Positions 49,088-56,439 of a DNA stretch of 64,000 nt are shown one piece after another (position 1 is the stretch's first letter; each line of letters opens with the position of its first letter). Origin of the DNA: Flavobacterium foetidum (GTDB taxonomy: Bacteria > Bacteroidota > Bacteroidia > Flavobacteriales > Flavobacteriaceae); NCBI RefSeq assembly GCF_004634245.1, contig NZ_SJTF01000007.1, forward strand, positions 1 to 64,000. The letters run 5' to 3'. A program made the translations under genes and the position numbers. A model generated the notes under the pieces. The model did no database searches. It saw nothing but the letters and a program-made list of their open reading frames with translations, and was not told where the DNA came from.

Positions 49088-49116
49088 ATAAAAAAGGTTC
49101 GGAAATTACCGAACCT
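49088..49116 (-). terminator. Terminator of the epimerase/core-MetE operon
   Basis: The perfect 8-bp stem aggttcgg/ccgaacct (49095-49116) is followed on the minus strand by seven T residues, 20 bp past the stop at 49136. Confidence 0.85.
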
Positions 49117-49135
49117 AATATTTACCAGAACAAAC

Positions 49136-50125
49136 TTATAACACTTTCGAAGCTTCAACAAGGCGTTTCAATTTTGCATGGGTAATGTCTATCGGTACAT
49201 GCCCGAAACCACATTCACTTGTTAAAATTAAACGCTCGGCGGGGAAATAATCTAAAGCTGGTTTTATTCTTTCTCGAATTTCTTCAACAGATTCCAATGC
49301 ATCACTTCGCTGATCTATTACTCCTAACGCTAAATCACCTTTAAAATCCCATAAATCAAACAATTCCAGCATATTGTAATTCAACGTACAGTGTTCCAGC
49401 ATCAGTTCATCAACAGGAACCGCTTTAAATGCTTCTACTAGATCCGTATATTTGGTAAAGTAAACTCGTTTTCTTCTCGGATTGCCTCCGCAGACATGAA
49501 GTCCGATGCGGACTTTTTTAGGCAATGATTCAATCAGTTCGGCTAAGATTTGTGCGGCCCAAAGACTTTCTTCTGGAGACTCTGTCCACATAGGTTCATC
49601 AAACTGCACGTGTTGGCATCCGAGCGCAATGGCTTCGGCTATCTCATCTCTCAGAACATTTGCCCAAGCTCGGCATAAAGCTTGTCCGTCTGGATAAAGA
49701 TCTTCACGTTCGTTGACACTGAAACGATATAAAACATGAGGACCAGTTACAGTAAGCTTTACATCAACACCAGCTGGAGCGGCGTCACGAGCAATTTTCC
49801 AGTTTCGTGCCGTATCAAAGCGTGAATTTTTAAGTTCACCGACAATTCTTGGACATTCAATTCTGAAACCAGCAGTTCCGAAAGTAACTTTTGGCATATC
49901 TTCAAAAGATACTCCGTCTATACGTTTTTGGTAAAAATAATACATATTCTCTCGGTATCCTTCACCATCTGTGATTGTATCAAGTCCTAAATCAGCCTGA
50001 TCTTTTGCTGCCCATTTGATGTAATCATCAATCTCTTTCTGATTCATAACGGGACGTTTCATGGTATCTTCTAATTTTTCTGGGCGCGGATAACTTCCGA
50101 CTACTGTATTGCGAAATCCTGACAT
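49136..50125 (-). CDS. Core-MetE-like cobalamin-independent methyltransferase
   Basis: This 329-aa protein corresponds to the C-terminal catalytic half of MetE without the N-terminal half. Zinc-ligand motifs are visible: LHVCGGN (His, Cys), MLEHCTLN (Glu) and TSECGFGH (Cys). The opening GSYPRPEKL and QFDEPMW motifs also fit. MetE transfers a methyl group to a thiol, normally homocysteine to give methionine, without B12; short forms known as core-MetE can use other methyl donors. It is the second gene after a cobalamin riboswitch, so it should be made when B12 is scarce. Its substrate here is unknown; a methyl transfer to homocysteine is the simplest guess. Confidence 0.85.
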   Translation of the reverse strand: MSGFRNTVVGSYPRPEKLEDTMKRPVMNQKEIDDYIKWAAKDQADLGLDTITDGEGYRENMYYFYQKRIDGVSFEDMPKVTFGTAGFRIECPRIVGELKNSRFDTARNWKIARDAAPAGVDVKLTVTGPHVLYRFSVNEREDLYPDGQALCRAWANVLRDEIAEAIALGCQHVQFDEPMWTESPEESLWAAQILAELIESLPKKVRIGLHVCGGNPRRKRVYFTKYTDLVEAFKAVPVDELMLEHCTLNYNMLELFDLWDFKGDLALGVIDQRSDALESVEEIRERIKPALDYFPAERLILTSECGFGHVPIDITHAKLKRLVEASKVL

Positions 50126-50191
50126 AATGATATTTAAAATATAAGTTTAATTAATGTTGAAAATGAATTAAACCCCAACGGCTAAGTTTAA

Positions 50192-51205
50192 TTAATAATT
50201 GGTTAGTTTTTGTCTGCTTCGGGCTTCCTCAATCTGAGCTCTTATCCCCTCTTCAAGCGAACGTGGCGTAAAATCTATTTCTTCTTCCAGACGGCTGCTG
50301 TCACAACGGTCGACTAATGATGTACGAGGTACGCTTTCGTCAAACTCATACTGCGCATCAGGAATAATATGGGCTACGGTCTGCATGAGCTCGTGAGCGG
50401 TTACGGAATGTCCTCCATTATTATATGCGAAATGATTCAGAGTCGGTTTTAAAGCAAGTCTTACAAACTGCTCAGCAGCATCATCGACATAAATCCAACA
50501 GTCGCGAGATTCTTTTGAAAAAGGGAGTTTGACTTTTTTGCCAAGCGCCGGATTTGTTGCAAACTCGCAAGCCCACAGAACAGAGCCTCTCATTCTTCCA
50601 TCTCCATAAACAATCGGCGGACGCATAGCCGCAATACTCACTCCTTTATTTTTGACATATTTTTGAGCTGTAAACTCATTAAGCATTTTCATTACGCCAT
50701 AGGTATAAAAGTGATCATCAAGAGAACAGTAATCTTGTTCTTTTACGGCATAATTTTCATCTCCGTACGCACTGTGGTTTGCTCCGTAAATGGTTTCGCT
50801 GCTAGCAAAAACTATGCGAGACAAATTGTGCTGTACTCCCATATCAAACATATTGATCATTCCAAGCATATTCACAGAAACCCCGCGATGCTGATCTGCT
50901 TCGACCTCGGCACTCATGAGATAAGCCAGATGGATGACGTGGGTAATATCTGGAAACTCCTCAAAAACTTTCTTTACTTGTTCCTTGTCAGACACATCAA
51001 GTTTTATAAACAAGGTCTGCTCAATCTGCTGCTGTATTTCAGCCAGTTTAGAAGAATCTTTCTGATGTTTTAAGATTGCAACCTCTTTGGTCCATTCAAT
51101 ATTCAAATTTAAGTCGGCCGCTATAACAGGAATTTTGCGTTCCCACAAATTGGCCACGACACGCGCACCAATAAACCCAGTGCCTCCAGTAACTAAAAAT
51201 TTCAT
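50192..51205 (-). CDS. NAD-dependent epimerase/dehydratase (extended SDR)
   Basis: This 337-aa protein has an N-terminal Rossmann motif GGTGFIG (about 7-13), a serine in FASSETIYG and the YxxxK pair in YGVMK, giving a complete extended-SDR active site. Such enzymes act on nucleotide sugars or other hydroxyl/keto substrates. It is the first gene after the B12 riboswitch and precedes the core-MetE-like gene by 66 bp, so the two are probably co-transcribed and functionally linked. Why an epimerase should be B12-controlled is not explained by known pathways that I can name. Confidence 0.85.
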   Translation of the reverse strand: MKFLVTGGTGFIGARVVANLWERKIPVIAADLNLNIEWTKEVAILKHQKDSSKLAEIQQQIEQTLFIKLDVSDKEQVKKVFEEFPDITHVIHLAYLMSAEVEADQHRGVSVNMLGMINMFDMGVQHNLSRIVFASSETIYGANHSAYGDENYAVKEQDYCSLDDHFYTYGVMKMLNEFTAQKYVKNKGVSIAAMRPPIVYGDGRMRGSVLWACEFATNPALGKKVKLPFSKESRDCWIYVDDAAEQFVRLALKPTLNHFAYNNGGHSVTAHELMQTVAHIIPDAQYEFDESVPRTSLVDRCDSSRLEEEIDFTPRSLEEGIRAQIEEARSRQKLTNY

Positions 51206-51365
51206 AAAATTAGTATTGATTTATGTTTAATCATCCTGTAAATAATCTTAGGCAGAAAAGGAATAGAGAAAACACAACGTAGAGCGTTCCAAAAACCAGA
51301 TGGGTTTTGGCACCACTTAATACACTGATCTGACCTAAGCTCCTTATCGCGAAAGCATCGTCATT
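51206..51365 (-). promoter_or_regulatory. Expression platform after the cobalamin riboswitch
   Basis: Between the aptamer and the epimerase start codon there are 160 bases. A stable hairpin, ccaaaacc/ggtttttgg on the minus strand (51289-51310), lies in the middle and lacks a T run, so control is more likely at translation or by alternative pairing than by a simple terminator. An open frame crossing this region (51231-51488) is riboswitch sequence and not a gene. Confidence 0.5.
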
Positions 51366-51529
51366 CAGATTAGGCAGGTATCCTGACTTGTAACAATTTT
51401 TATCGTCCTTCCCGCTTTTGGCAGTGGAGCTCATGGATAAAAATCTTGATATGTTACTTACAGTTGCGCGACAGTTCGTGATTTTCACACGATTCCCTTT
51501 TGATTCACAGCTAAGTAAAACCTAATCCG
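51366..51529 (-). ncRNA. Cobalamin (B12) riboswitch aptamer
   Basis: Read on the minus strand, the B12 box AGTCAGGATACCTGCC lies at 51373-51388. Upstream are the conserved GGGAATCGTGTGAAAATCAC and GAACTGTCGCGCAACTGTAA core segments, the CCACTG segment and GGGAAGG. The closing helix P1 is formed by cggattagg (51529-51521) and cctaatctg (51374-51366), nine consecutive pairs. B12 binding should lower expression of the epimerase and core-MetE-like genes downstream. Order, spacing and the paired ends all fit the class, so this is a firm call. Confidence 0.95.
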
Positions 51530-51681
51530 ATCGATAAAACAGAATAAAGCTCAACATTCTAGGCAGCTAAATTCTCCATACAAAGTTAATTGCTAAAACA
51601 AAAAAATCTACCAAGCATAGACAGATAAGCTAATTCAGCTATTTTACAATCAAAAACAAGCATTATTCACTTTTTTAAATG

Positions 51682-51689
51682 TATTTTTG
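51682..51689 (+). promoter_or_regulatory. -7 box TATTTTTG for the AsnC gene
   Basis: Matches TAnnTTTG and ends 23 bp before the ATG at 51713; the -33 box is not obvious. Confidence 0.4.
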
Positions 51690-51712
51690 AAACTTAAAAA
51701 GATTTTTACACC

Positions 51713-52174
51713 ATGGAAGAACTGGACACTATCGATTTGCTTTTGTTAAAAATTCTTGGAAACAATTCCAGCTACACCATAAAAGAACTGTCGGCACAGG
51801 TCAACCTGTCTCCTACCCCTGTCTTGCAACGTGTCAAAAGACTGGAAAATAACGGATACATAAAAAAATACATCGCTTTGATTGATCATGGAAAATTCAG
51901 TCATGGCTTTATCGTTTTCTGTAATATCAAACTCAAGCAGCATGACCGCAACATCGGGAACAGCTTTGTTGAAGACATTATGAAAATTGACGAAGTGGTC
52001 GAATGTTATAATATTTCTGGAGATTATGATTTTTTACTCAAAGTATTTGCAAAAGACATGAAACATTATCAGGATTTCGTCTTTAATAAATTAGGCTCTG
52101 TCGAAAGTATCGGCAGCACGCAGAGCACTTTTGTAATGTCTGAAATCAAAAACTTGCATAATATTACGATTTGA
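51713..52174 (+). CDS. Lrp/AsnC family transcriptional regulator
   Basis: This 153-aa protein has an N-terminal winged HTH (about 5-50, LLKILGNNSSYTIKELSAQVNLSPTPVLQRVKRLENNGYI) and a C-terminal RAM/AsnC ligand-binding domain (about 65-150, with NISGDYDFLLKVFAKDM). These proteins sense amino acids or their derivatives and often control neighbouring genes. It is divergent from the B12-riboswitch operon, so it may also bind that promoter region, which would link amino-acid level and the core-MetE-like gene. No operator can be named. Confidence 0.9.
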   Translation: MEELDTIDLLLLKILGNNSSYTIKELSAQVNLSPTPVLQRVKRLENNGYIKKYIALIDHGKFSHGFIVFCNIKLKQHDRNIGNSFVEDIMKIDEVVECYNISGDYDFLLKVFAKDMKHYQDFVFNKLGSVESIGSTQSTFVMSEIKNLHNITI

Positions 52175-52301
52175 AATTTGGCTTGGAATGTCTGTCACAA
52201 GCTATTTTCTTTGAAATTCTATTATTTCATAGATTGGAACACTACATTTTTTGGAATGCATTTAACTTATTTCTCCTATGGCATAATACCTTCTTATTTT
52301 T

Positions 52302-52309
52302 TATATTTG
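52302..52309 (+). promoter_or_regulatory. -7 box TATATTTG for the methylase gene
   Basis: Exact TAnnTTTG match ending 25 bp before the methylase ATG; no TTTG at -33. Confidence 0.45.
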
Positions 52310-52334
52310 CGCAAAAGGACTACCAATTATATAT

Positions 52335-53573
52335 ATGATAAAGACAATAGAATTATTCGCGGGAGTAGGTGGTTTTCGAGTTGGCCTGGAAAGGGCAAAC
52401 AAAACAATAAACAAGGATTTATACGATGTAGTTTGGAGCAATCAATGGGAGCCTTCTACAAAAACACAGCATGCCTCACTTATTTATGAGCAAATATGGG
52501 GAAAGGAAAATCATAGCAATGTAAGCATCGAAGATGTTGAGGTAAATGACATACCGGATCATGACATGCTTGTAGGCGGATTCCCTTGCCAAGATTATTC
52601 TGTTGCAACTACATTAAAAAACTCAAAGGGCCTGCTTGGCAAAAAGGGAGTTTTATGGTGGTCTATTCATAAAATACTCAGTGAAAAGAAAAACAAGCCG
52701 AAATATCTTATTTTAGAAAATGTAGACAGACTTCTTAAATCTCCAAGTTCTCAAAGAGGAAGAGATTTTGCTGTAATGCTCAAAGGACTCGATGAACTTG
52801 GTTATGCAGTCGAATGGCGCGTCATCAACGCGTCTGATTATGGCTTTCCTCAAAGAAGAAGAAGAGTCTTTTTTATTGGTTATCATAAAACATCAAAAAC
52901 ATATCAGAAAATCAAGCCTGATGAGCTCGACAGTTGGGTTTTGTCTGAAGGAATTATGGCAAAGGGATTTCCTATTTCTACGAATGTGATTTCAGAAAGC
53001 TATTTTGACATAAAAGGAGACTTAAAAGACATAAGCGACAATTTTGGCGTAGGTCAAAAAATATCGACTTTTTTAAACTCGGGAATTCTTATCGACGGAC
53101 ATATCTACACGGCTAAGACGGTCCAAAATTTTGATGGAAAAAAGACCATTATCAAAGACATTTTAGTTGATGAAAAAAATGTTCCAAGCGAGTATTATAT
53201 TTCAGAAGAAGAGCTAGACAAATGGAAATACTTGAAAGGCGCAAAAAAAGAAATCCGAAAAAGCATTAGCGGCTTTGAATACAACTATGCAGAAGGAAGC
53301 ATGATTTTTCCGGATTCGATTCATGAGCCTTCAAGAACAATAATTACTGGAGAAGGCGGCCAATCGCCTTCGAGATTTAAGCATGTAGTCCATACAGATA
53401 AAGGCTTAAGAAGATTAGTGCCAATAGAACTAGAAAGACTCAACATGTTTGACGACAACCACACCAAACTTGAAGGTGTATCTGATACCAAAAGAGCTTT
53501 TTTGATGGGTAATTCTCTTGTTGTCGGAATAGTTGAAAAAATTGCTGAAGTTTTAGCAACCGAAGTTTCTTAA
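52335..53573 (+). CDS. Type II DNA (cytosine-5) methyltransferase
   Basis: This 412-aa C5 methylase shows motif I (LFAGVGGFRVGLE), motif IV with the catalytic Cys85 in GGFPCQDYS, motif VI (LENVDRL), motif VIII (QRRRRVFFIG) and the late motifs IX/X (RRLVPIELERLNMF, RAFLMGNSLVVGIVEKIAEVL). The variable target-recognition part lies between about 190 and 320. It protects DNA at the site of the linked restriction enzymes. It converges with the nuclease-like gene; the two stop codons overlap by 4 bp. Recognition sequence cannot be read from the protein. Confidence 0.95.
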   Translation: MIKTIELFAGVGGFRVGLERANKTINKDLYDVVWSNQWEPSTKTQHASLIYEQIWGKENHSNVSIEDVEVNDIPDHDMLVGGFPCQDYSVATTLKNSKGLLGKKGVLWWSIHKILSEKKNKPKYLILENVDRLLKSPSSQRGRDFAVMLKGLDELGYAVEWRVINASDYGFPQRRRRVFFIGYHKTSKTYQKIKPDELDSWVLSEGIMAKGFPISTNVISESYFDIKGDLKDISDNFGVGQKISTFLNSGILIDGHIYTAKTVQNFDGKKTIIKDILVDEKNVPSEYYISEEELDKWKYLKGAKKEIRKSISGFEYNYAEGSMIFPDSIHEPSRTIITGEGGQSPSRFKHVVHTDKGLRRLVPIELERLNMFDDNHTKLEGVSDTKRAFLMGNSLVVGIVEKIAEVLATEVS

Positions 53574-54193
53574 TAAACTCTTTTGCCTGCCTTATTTTCA
53601 ATAAGGTAGGCAAGTTTTAATACTACATTGATGGGCTGTTCCGATTTTCCCGATTTCGAAAAATAGAAATATCCCTCCTCATCAGAATTCAGTTTCTGTA
53701 TCGGAATTTTTCCTTCTGAAAATCCAGACCGAATTTCTTCGTTTATTTTGATTATCCTTTCGTAAGTTAGCCCTTTCGAACCGAGAAGATTTATAAGCAA
53801 GCTCCTATCAATAGATGTTATTTTACAGCTTTTGAATCCGCTTTCAGGATTGCTTTTTTCATTACAGCCTATAGCTGTTATGCAAAAATATTTATGAGTA
53901 GCCTTATTATCGTCAAAGAGCCAACCATTTCGCTGCGTGCCATCTTTAAGGTATGAAATTTCAAATGCAAACGTGGGCAAATCCTTTTCTAAATAATCGA
54001 GCTGGGCTTTTTCATCTATAAAAAACTCCTCTTTATTTTTTGTAATTATAAGGTCGATACCCTTATGCTGTTGCTCGTGATCAGATATTCTCTTTACATC
54101 AAAACCTTCGAAAAGATTATGATAGATAACATCTAGATACTTTCCGAGCATAATTTCTTTAGAGAGGTCATTATTAAAGCGAGATTTCATCAT
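53570..54193 (-). CDS. Probable PD-(D/E)XK nuclease of the restriction-modification cluster
   Basis: This protein of about 207 aa has a candidate PD-(D/E)XK core: Asp in QHKGIDLIITKNK and the DEK triplet in EEFFIDEKAQLDY, followed by a beta strand. It might be a second restriction enzyme, or a nuclease subunit. The frame is open from 54217, but ATG at 54193 or 54190 is preferred; it overlaps the end of the upstream endonuclease gene by about 20 bp, implying translational coupling. I do not recognise a named family, so the enzyme activity is inferred from motif and context. Confidence 0.55.
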   Translation of the reverse strand: MMKSRFNNDLSKEIMLGKYLDVIYHNLFEGFDVKRISDHEQQHKGIDLIITKNKEEFFIDEKAQLDYLEKDLPTFAFEISYLKDGTQRNGWLFDDNKATHKYFCITAIGCNEKSNPESGFKSCKITSIDRSLLINLLGSKGLTYERIIKINEEIRSGFSEGKIPIQKLNSDEEGYFYFSKSGKSEQPINVVLKLAYLIENKAGKRVY

Positions 54194-54692
54194 TTTCTGT
54201 AGAAATAATTGCAACATCCTTCATAACAATTTTTCCGATTTTCTTTCTCAATGCATGCTGATGCAGCTGGATGTGAAAACTTTCTGGAGGCTCTAATCCT
54301 ATAATAAAAAGCGGCACGGTCAATACATTGTTAAGAGGAGGCAGATACTCCAAATATTTTTCGAAAGTTCCCACAGCACCATCAAATCCTCCAGCTCTCT
54401 TTAAAGCTTCTGTAGCAGTGATTATGACGCCAATTTTTGTCTGAATGGCTTTATTCACGTGATTCAATTCACTTGCCAAAACTGGCTTTAGTAGATTCCA
54501 TGCAATAACTGAGGCGTGATTAAAGGCTACCTCAATCGAAACATCTTTCTTGGCGAAATCCAGTCTCCAGGTATCACCTTGGTATTGGCTGTCTTGAAAA
54601 ATAGACGATTCTTCTTTCCATCCCGAAGCTTTGAATCGCTCCTTTAAAAGACAATTAATCGACTTAGACAAACTTTTAGGCGCATTCTCCAT
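54174..54692 (-). CDS. BglII/BstYI-family restriction endonuclease, N-terminally truncated by a frameshift
   Basis: The open part is 172 aa. It carries DFAKKDVSIEVAF, where Asp and Glu are nine residues apart as in BstYI/BglII, and the following AWNLLKPVLASELNHVNKAIQTKIGVII stretch lines up with BstYI. The active-site Gln of the reference enzymes is Ala here. The family is about 200-225 aa, so about 50 N-terminal residues are missing; they are encoded just upstream (54712-54840) in another reading frame. Counting the whole span, 54174-54840 would give about 221 aa if one base were removed. Either the gene is broken or a sequence error is present. Confidence 0.75.
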   Translation of the reverse strand: MENAPKSLSKSINCLLKERFKASGWKEESSIFQDSQYQGDTWRLDFAKKDVSIEVAFNHASVIAWNLLKPVLASELNHVNKAIQTKIGVIITATEALKRAGGFDGAVGTFEKYLEYLPPLNNVLTVPLFIIGLEPPESFHIQLHQHALRKKIGKIVMKDVAIISTENDEISL

Positions 54693-54711
54693 ATTAATAG
54701 AACAATATCTA

Positions 54712-54840
54712 TTATGTCTTTCTATCAGGTCGTTTTCGGATATTCCTTGAACAATTCTTTATCTCAGTAAACTGATCAATAAACTCCGATTCTTGGAATA
54801 TTACGCCTGCATGCCTAAATGAATAATGTTTGAATTTCAT
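54712..54840 (-). pseudogene. Detached N-terminal fragment of the BglII/BstYI-family endonuclease
   Basis: A 42-codon frame starts MKFKHYSFRHAGVIFQESEF and continues IDQFTEIKN before drifting into unrelated residues and a stop. The start matches the N-terminal pattern of BglII/BstYI (YSH..., then ...EEIQEII). The downstream frame is open back to about 54759 and reads VQGISENDLIERHNRYCSIN before its first ATG at 54692. The frames join if one base is removed near the aatt at 54753-54756, so a single-base insertion is the likely lesion. Confidence 0.7.
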
Positions 54841-55014
54841 TAACTTGTATCTTAAAAAAATTGCTTCTGCTTTTTATAAAAACAAACTTACAAAAACATC
54901 TCTTACAATTTGCCTTATTTAGTTTTTCTAATTTTAAAATTCTTGTTTAATCAATTCTTCGTTTCTATATTATTTAAATTTTTAAAGGCTTAAACTTTAT
55001 AAAATGACCAAGTT

Positions 55015-55392
55015 TTACACAAGACCACATTTTTCTTTATAGTACTGGACTTCCTTATCTGTTTTTAGAAGAAGTTTTTCTAAAAGTTCAATCTTATCTT
55101 CATAAAGCTTTTTAAGAGTGTTAAAACTTACACCATTAGAACTATCACATACCACATAATTTCTAGCTTCAACAAAATAACTGCTCTTTTCAAAATTGAT
55201 TATGCTTTCTATGGGCAATTCTAAAATAACAGACAATTGTTCAAGTTTTTCAATACTCAGGCTTGCCGTCCCTCTTTCAATTTTACTATATCCTGCCTGG
55301 GTCATTTCAAGTTGCTCTGCGACATATTGCTGAGTGTAATTTTTCAACTCTCTTATACTTTTTATCTTATTACCTATTGACGTCTTTATCAT
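55015..55392 (-). CDS. XRE-family helix-turn-helix regulator
   Basis: This 125-aa protein has an N-terminal HTH of the Cro/CI type (about 8-62, IRELKNYTQQYVAEQLEMTQ and GYSKIERGTASLSIEKLEQL) and a C-terminal coiled-coil region (about 90-120). A good promoter precedes it. It might be a controller gene of the adjacent restriction cluster, but it is 170 bp or more away from the first endonuclease fragment and could equally be independent. Confidence 0.85.
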   Translation of the reverse strand: MIKTSIGNKIKSIRELKNYTQQYVAEQLEMTQAGYSKIERGTASLSIEKLEQLSVILELPIESIINFEKSSYFVEARNYVVCDSSNGVSFNTLKKLYEDKIELLEKLLLKTDKEVQYYKEKCGLV

Positions 55393-55434
55393 ACTTAATC
55401 TCTTTTGGCTGTTACTAATTTTATCGCTTTCTCA

Positions 55435-55465
55435 CAAAATTAAGTTAGGAAATAAAAAAGAACAA
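55435..55465 (-). promoter_or_regulatory. Promoter of the XRE gene
   Basis: On the minus strand TAATTTTG (55435-55442) fits the -7 consensus and a TTG lies 20 bp upstream (55463-55465), the usual -33 spacing. The start codon is about 43 bp downstream. Confidence 0.55.
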
Positions 55466-55474
55466 TAACATTTG

Positions 55475-55492
55475 TTTACGTTTTCACGTAAA
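55475..55492. promoter_or_regulatory. 18-bp inverted repeat between Crp/Fnr and XRE genes
   Basis: tttacgt and acgtaaa are perfect arms around tttc. The element begins right after the Crp/Fnr stop and lies just upstream of the XRE promoter -33 element, with no T run. It could be an operator for the XRE regulator or for the Crp/Fnr-like protein. Confidence 0.45.
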
Positions 55493-55493
55493 A

Positions 55494-56075
55494 TCACTCG
55501 ATACCTCGTTTCAGGCGGCTTAAATGAACTGGAGTTATATTGAGATAGGAGGCAATATAATGCTGGGGCACTCTTGTAAGTATTCGCGGATAGGCAACAT
55601 TCATGCTGTTATACCGCTGTAAAGGAGTTTGCGTATAAAGTCCTTTGATTTTCTCATTCATCATAAAAAAATAATCCTCAGCAATGAGCCTTCCTAGTCT
55701 TTCTCCGTTCTTAAGGTTAGCATAAAGCATGTTCAACATCTCATTGGTAATAATTATCACTGTAGTGTTTTCGAGAGCCTGTATATAAAAATCGGTATGA
55801 ATCTCTTTTAAAAAACTTTGATAATCTGTAGCAAAAGTATTTTCAAGCGAAAAATGGAATGTTTTTTCATCACCATTCTGATCTACAAAATAAATCCTAA
55901 GAATACCTTTCACCACAAAATATATTTCGCTGCAAATCTCTCCTTTTGAAAGGATTATTTCTTTTTTTTTGAATTGCTTAAACGATAACATCGATTTGCA
56001 ATACTCCCACTCCACATCATCAATTTCTACATAATGACGTATTAATTCATATATGCTTCCAAATTCTTGGCTCAT
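55494..56075 (-). CDS. Crp/Fnr family transcriptional regulator
   Basis: This 193-aa protein has a cyclic-nucleotide-binding-type beta-barrel (about 25-120, KKEIILSKGEICSEIYFVVKGILRIYFVDQNGDEKTFHF) and a C-terminal helical HTH region (about 145-190, RVPQHYIASYLNITPVHLSRLKRG). It lacks the RxxxR-type phosphate loop of true cAMP receptors and an Fe-S cysteine cluster, so its signal is unknown. Such short Crp/Fnr proteins are frequent in Flavobacteria. Confidence 0.9.
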   Translation of the reverse strand: MSQEFGSIYELIRHYVEIDDVEWEYCKSMLSFKQFKKKEIILSKGEICSEIYFVVKGILRIYFVDQNGDEKTFHFSLENTFATDYQSFLKEIHTDFYIQALENTTVIIITNEMLNMLYANLKNGERLGRLIAEDYFFMMNEKIKGLYTQTPLQRYNSMNVAYPRILTRVPQHYIASYLNITPVHLSRLKRGIE

Positions 56076-56439
56076 ATCGCTCTTTGAATTTTCAATTAAT
56101 ACTATTCATTATTTATAACGCCTTAAGAACTTTTCTTATTTTGAAATGTAAGCAAAATAATCTCTTAGCTTGCGAATTGTTACAATTACAAGCATACTAA
56201 AATTAACCCGTTGGATGAAATAGAATGAAACAGCTTCTTTCGAAAATTAAATTCTAATTTAATCTGCTAAAATCTGCGTGAAATCCTTTTGTTTATAAAT
56301 TTTTCACGCAGATTCAAACAGATTAAAGCAGACTTAGACAGATTTACAATTGAAAAAAATAATTTCACCCAACGGGTTTATTTTAATGAAAATATACGTT
56401 TTTCAATGAATACGCAACCTTTATGTCTCCTATTTTTTC
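56076..56439. other. Intergenic region with repeat copy 3
   Basis: This region holds only the repeat at 56205-56378 and an AT-rich spacer; no gene or clear terminator of the fucosidase gene is seen. Confidence 0.4.
56205..56378 (-). repeat. Modular intergenic repeat, copy 3 (core type B)
   Basis: The ends aacccgttggatgaaat and aatttcacccaacgggtt are inverted copies. The core arms aatctgcgtgaaa (56271-56283) and tttcacgcagatt (56302-56314) are the same as in copy 1 but the element is inverted relative to it. It lies 62 bp past the fucosidase stop. Confidence 0.8.

Noticed and set aside
50171..50182. Possible fifth copy of the modular repeat end (aaccccaacggc)
   Set aside because: Only a partial match to the 18-bp end, with no partner end and no core nearby.
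50143..50196. Repeated aagtttaattaat in the gap between the epimerase and core-MetE genes
   Set aside because: Short AT-rich repeat; likely chance, and the aattaaac/gtttaatt dyad is too weak to call a terminator.
51231..51488. Open frame of 85 codons on the minus strand
   Set aside because: It lies within the cobalamin riboswitch aptamer and its platform; the RNA motifs explain the sequence.
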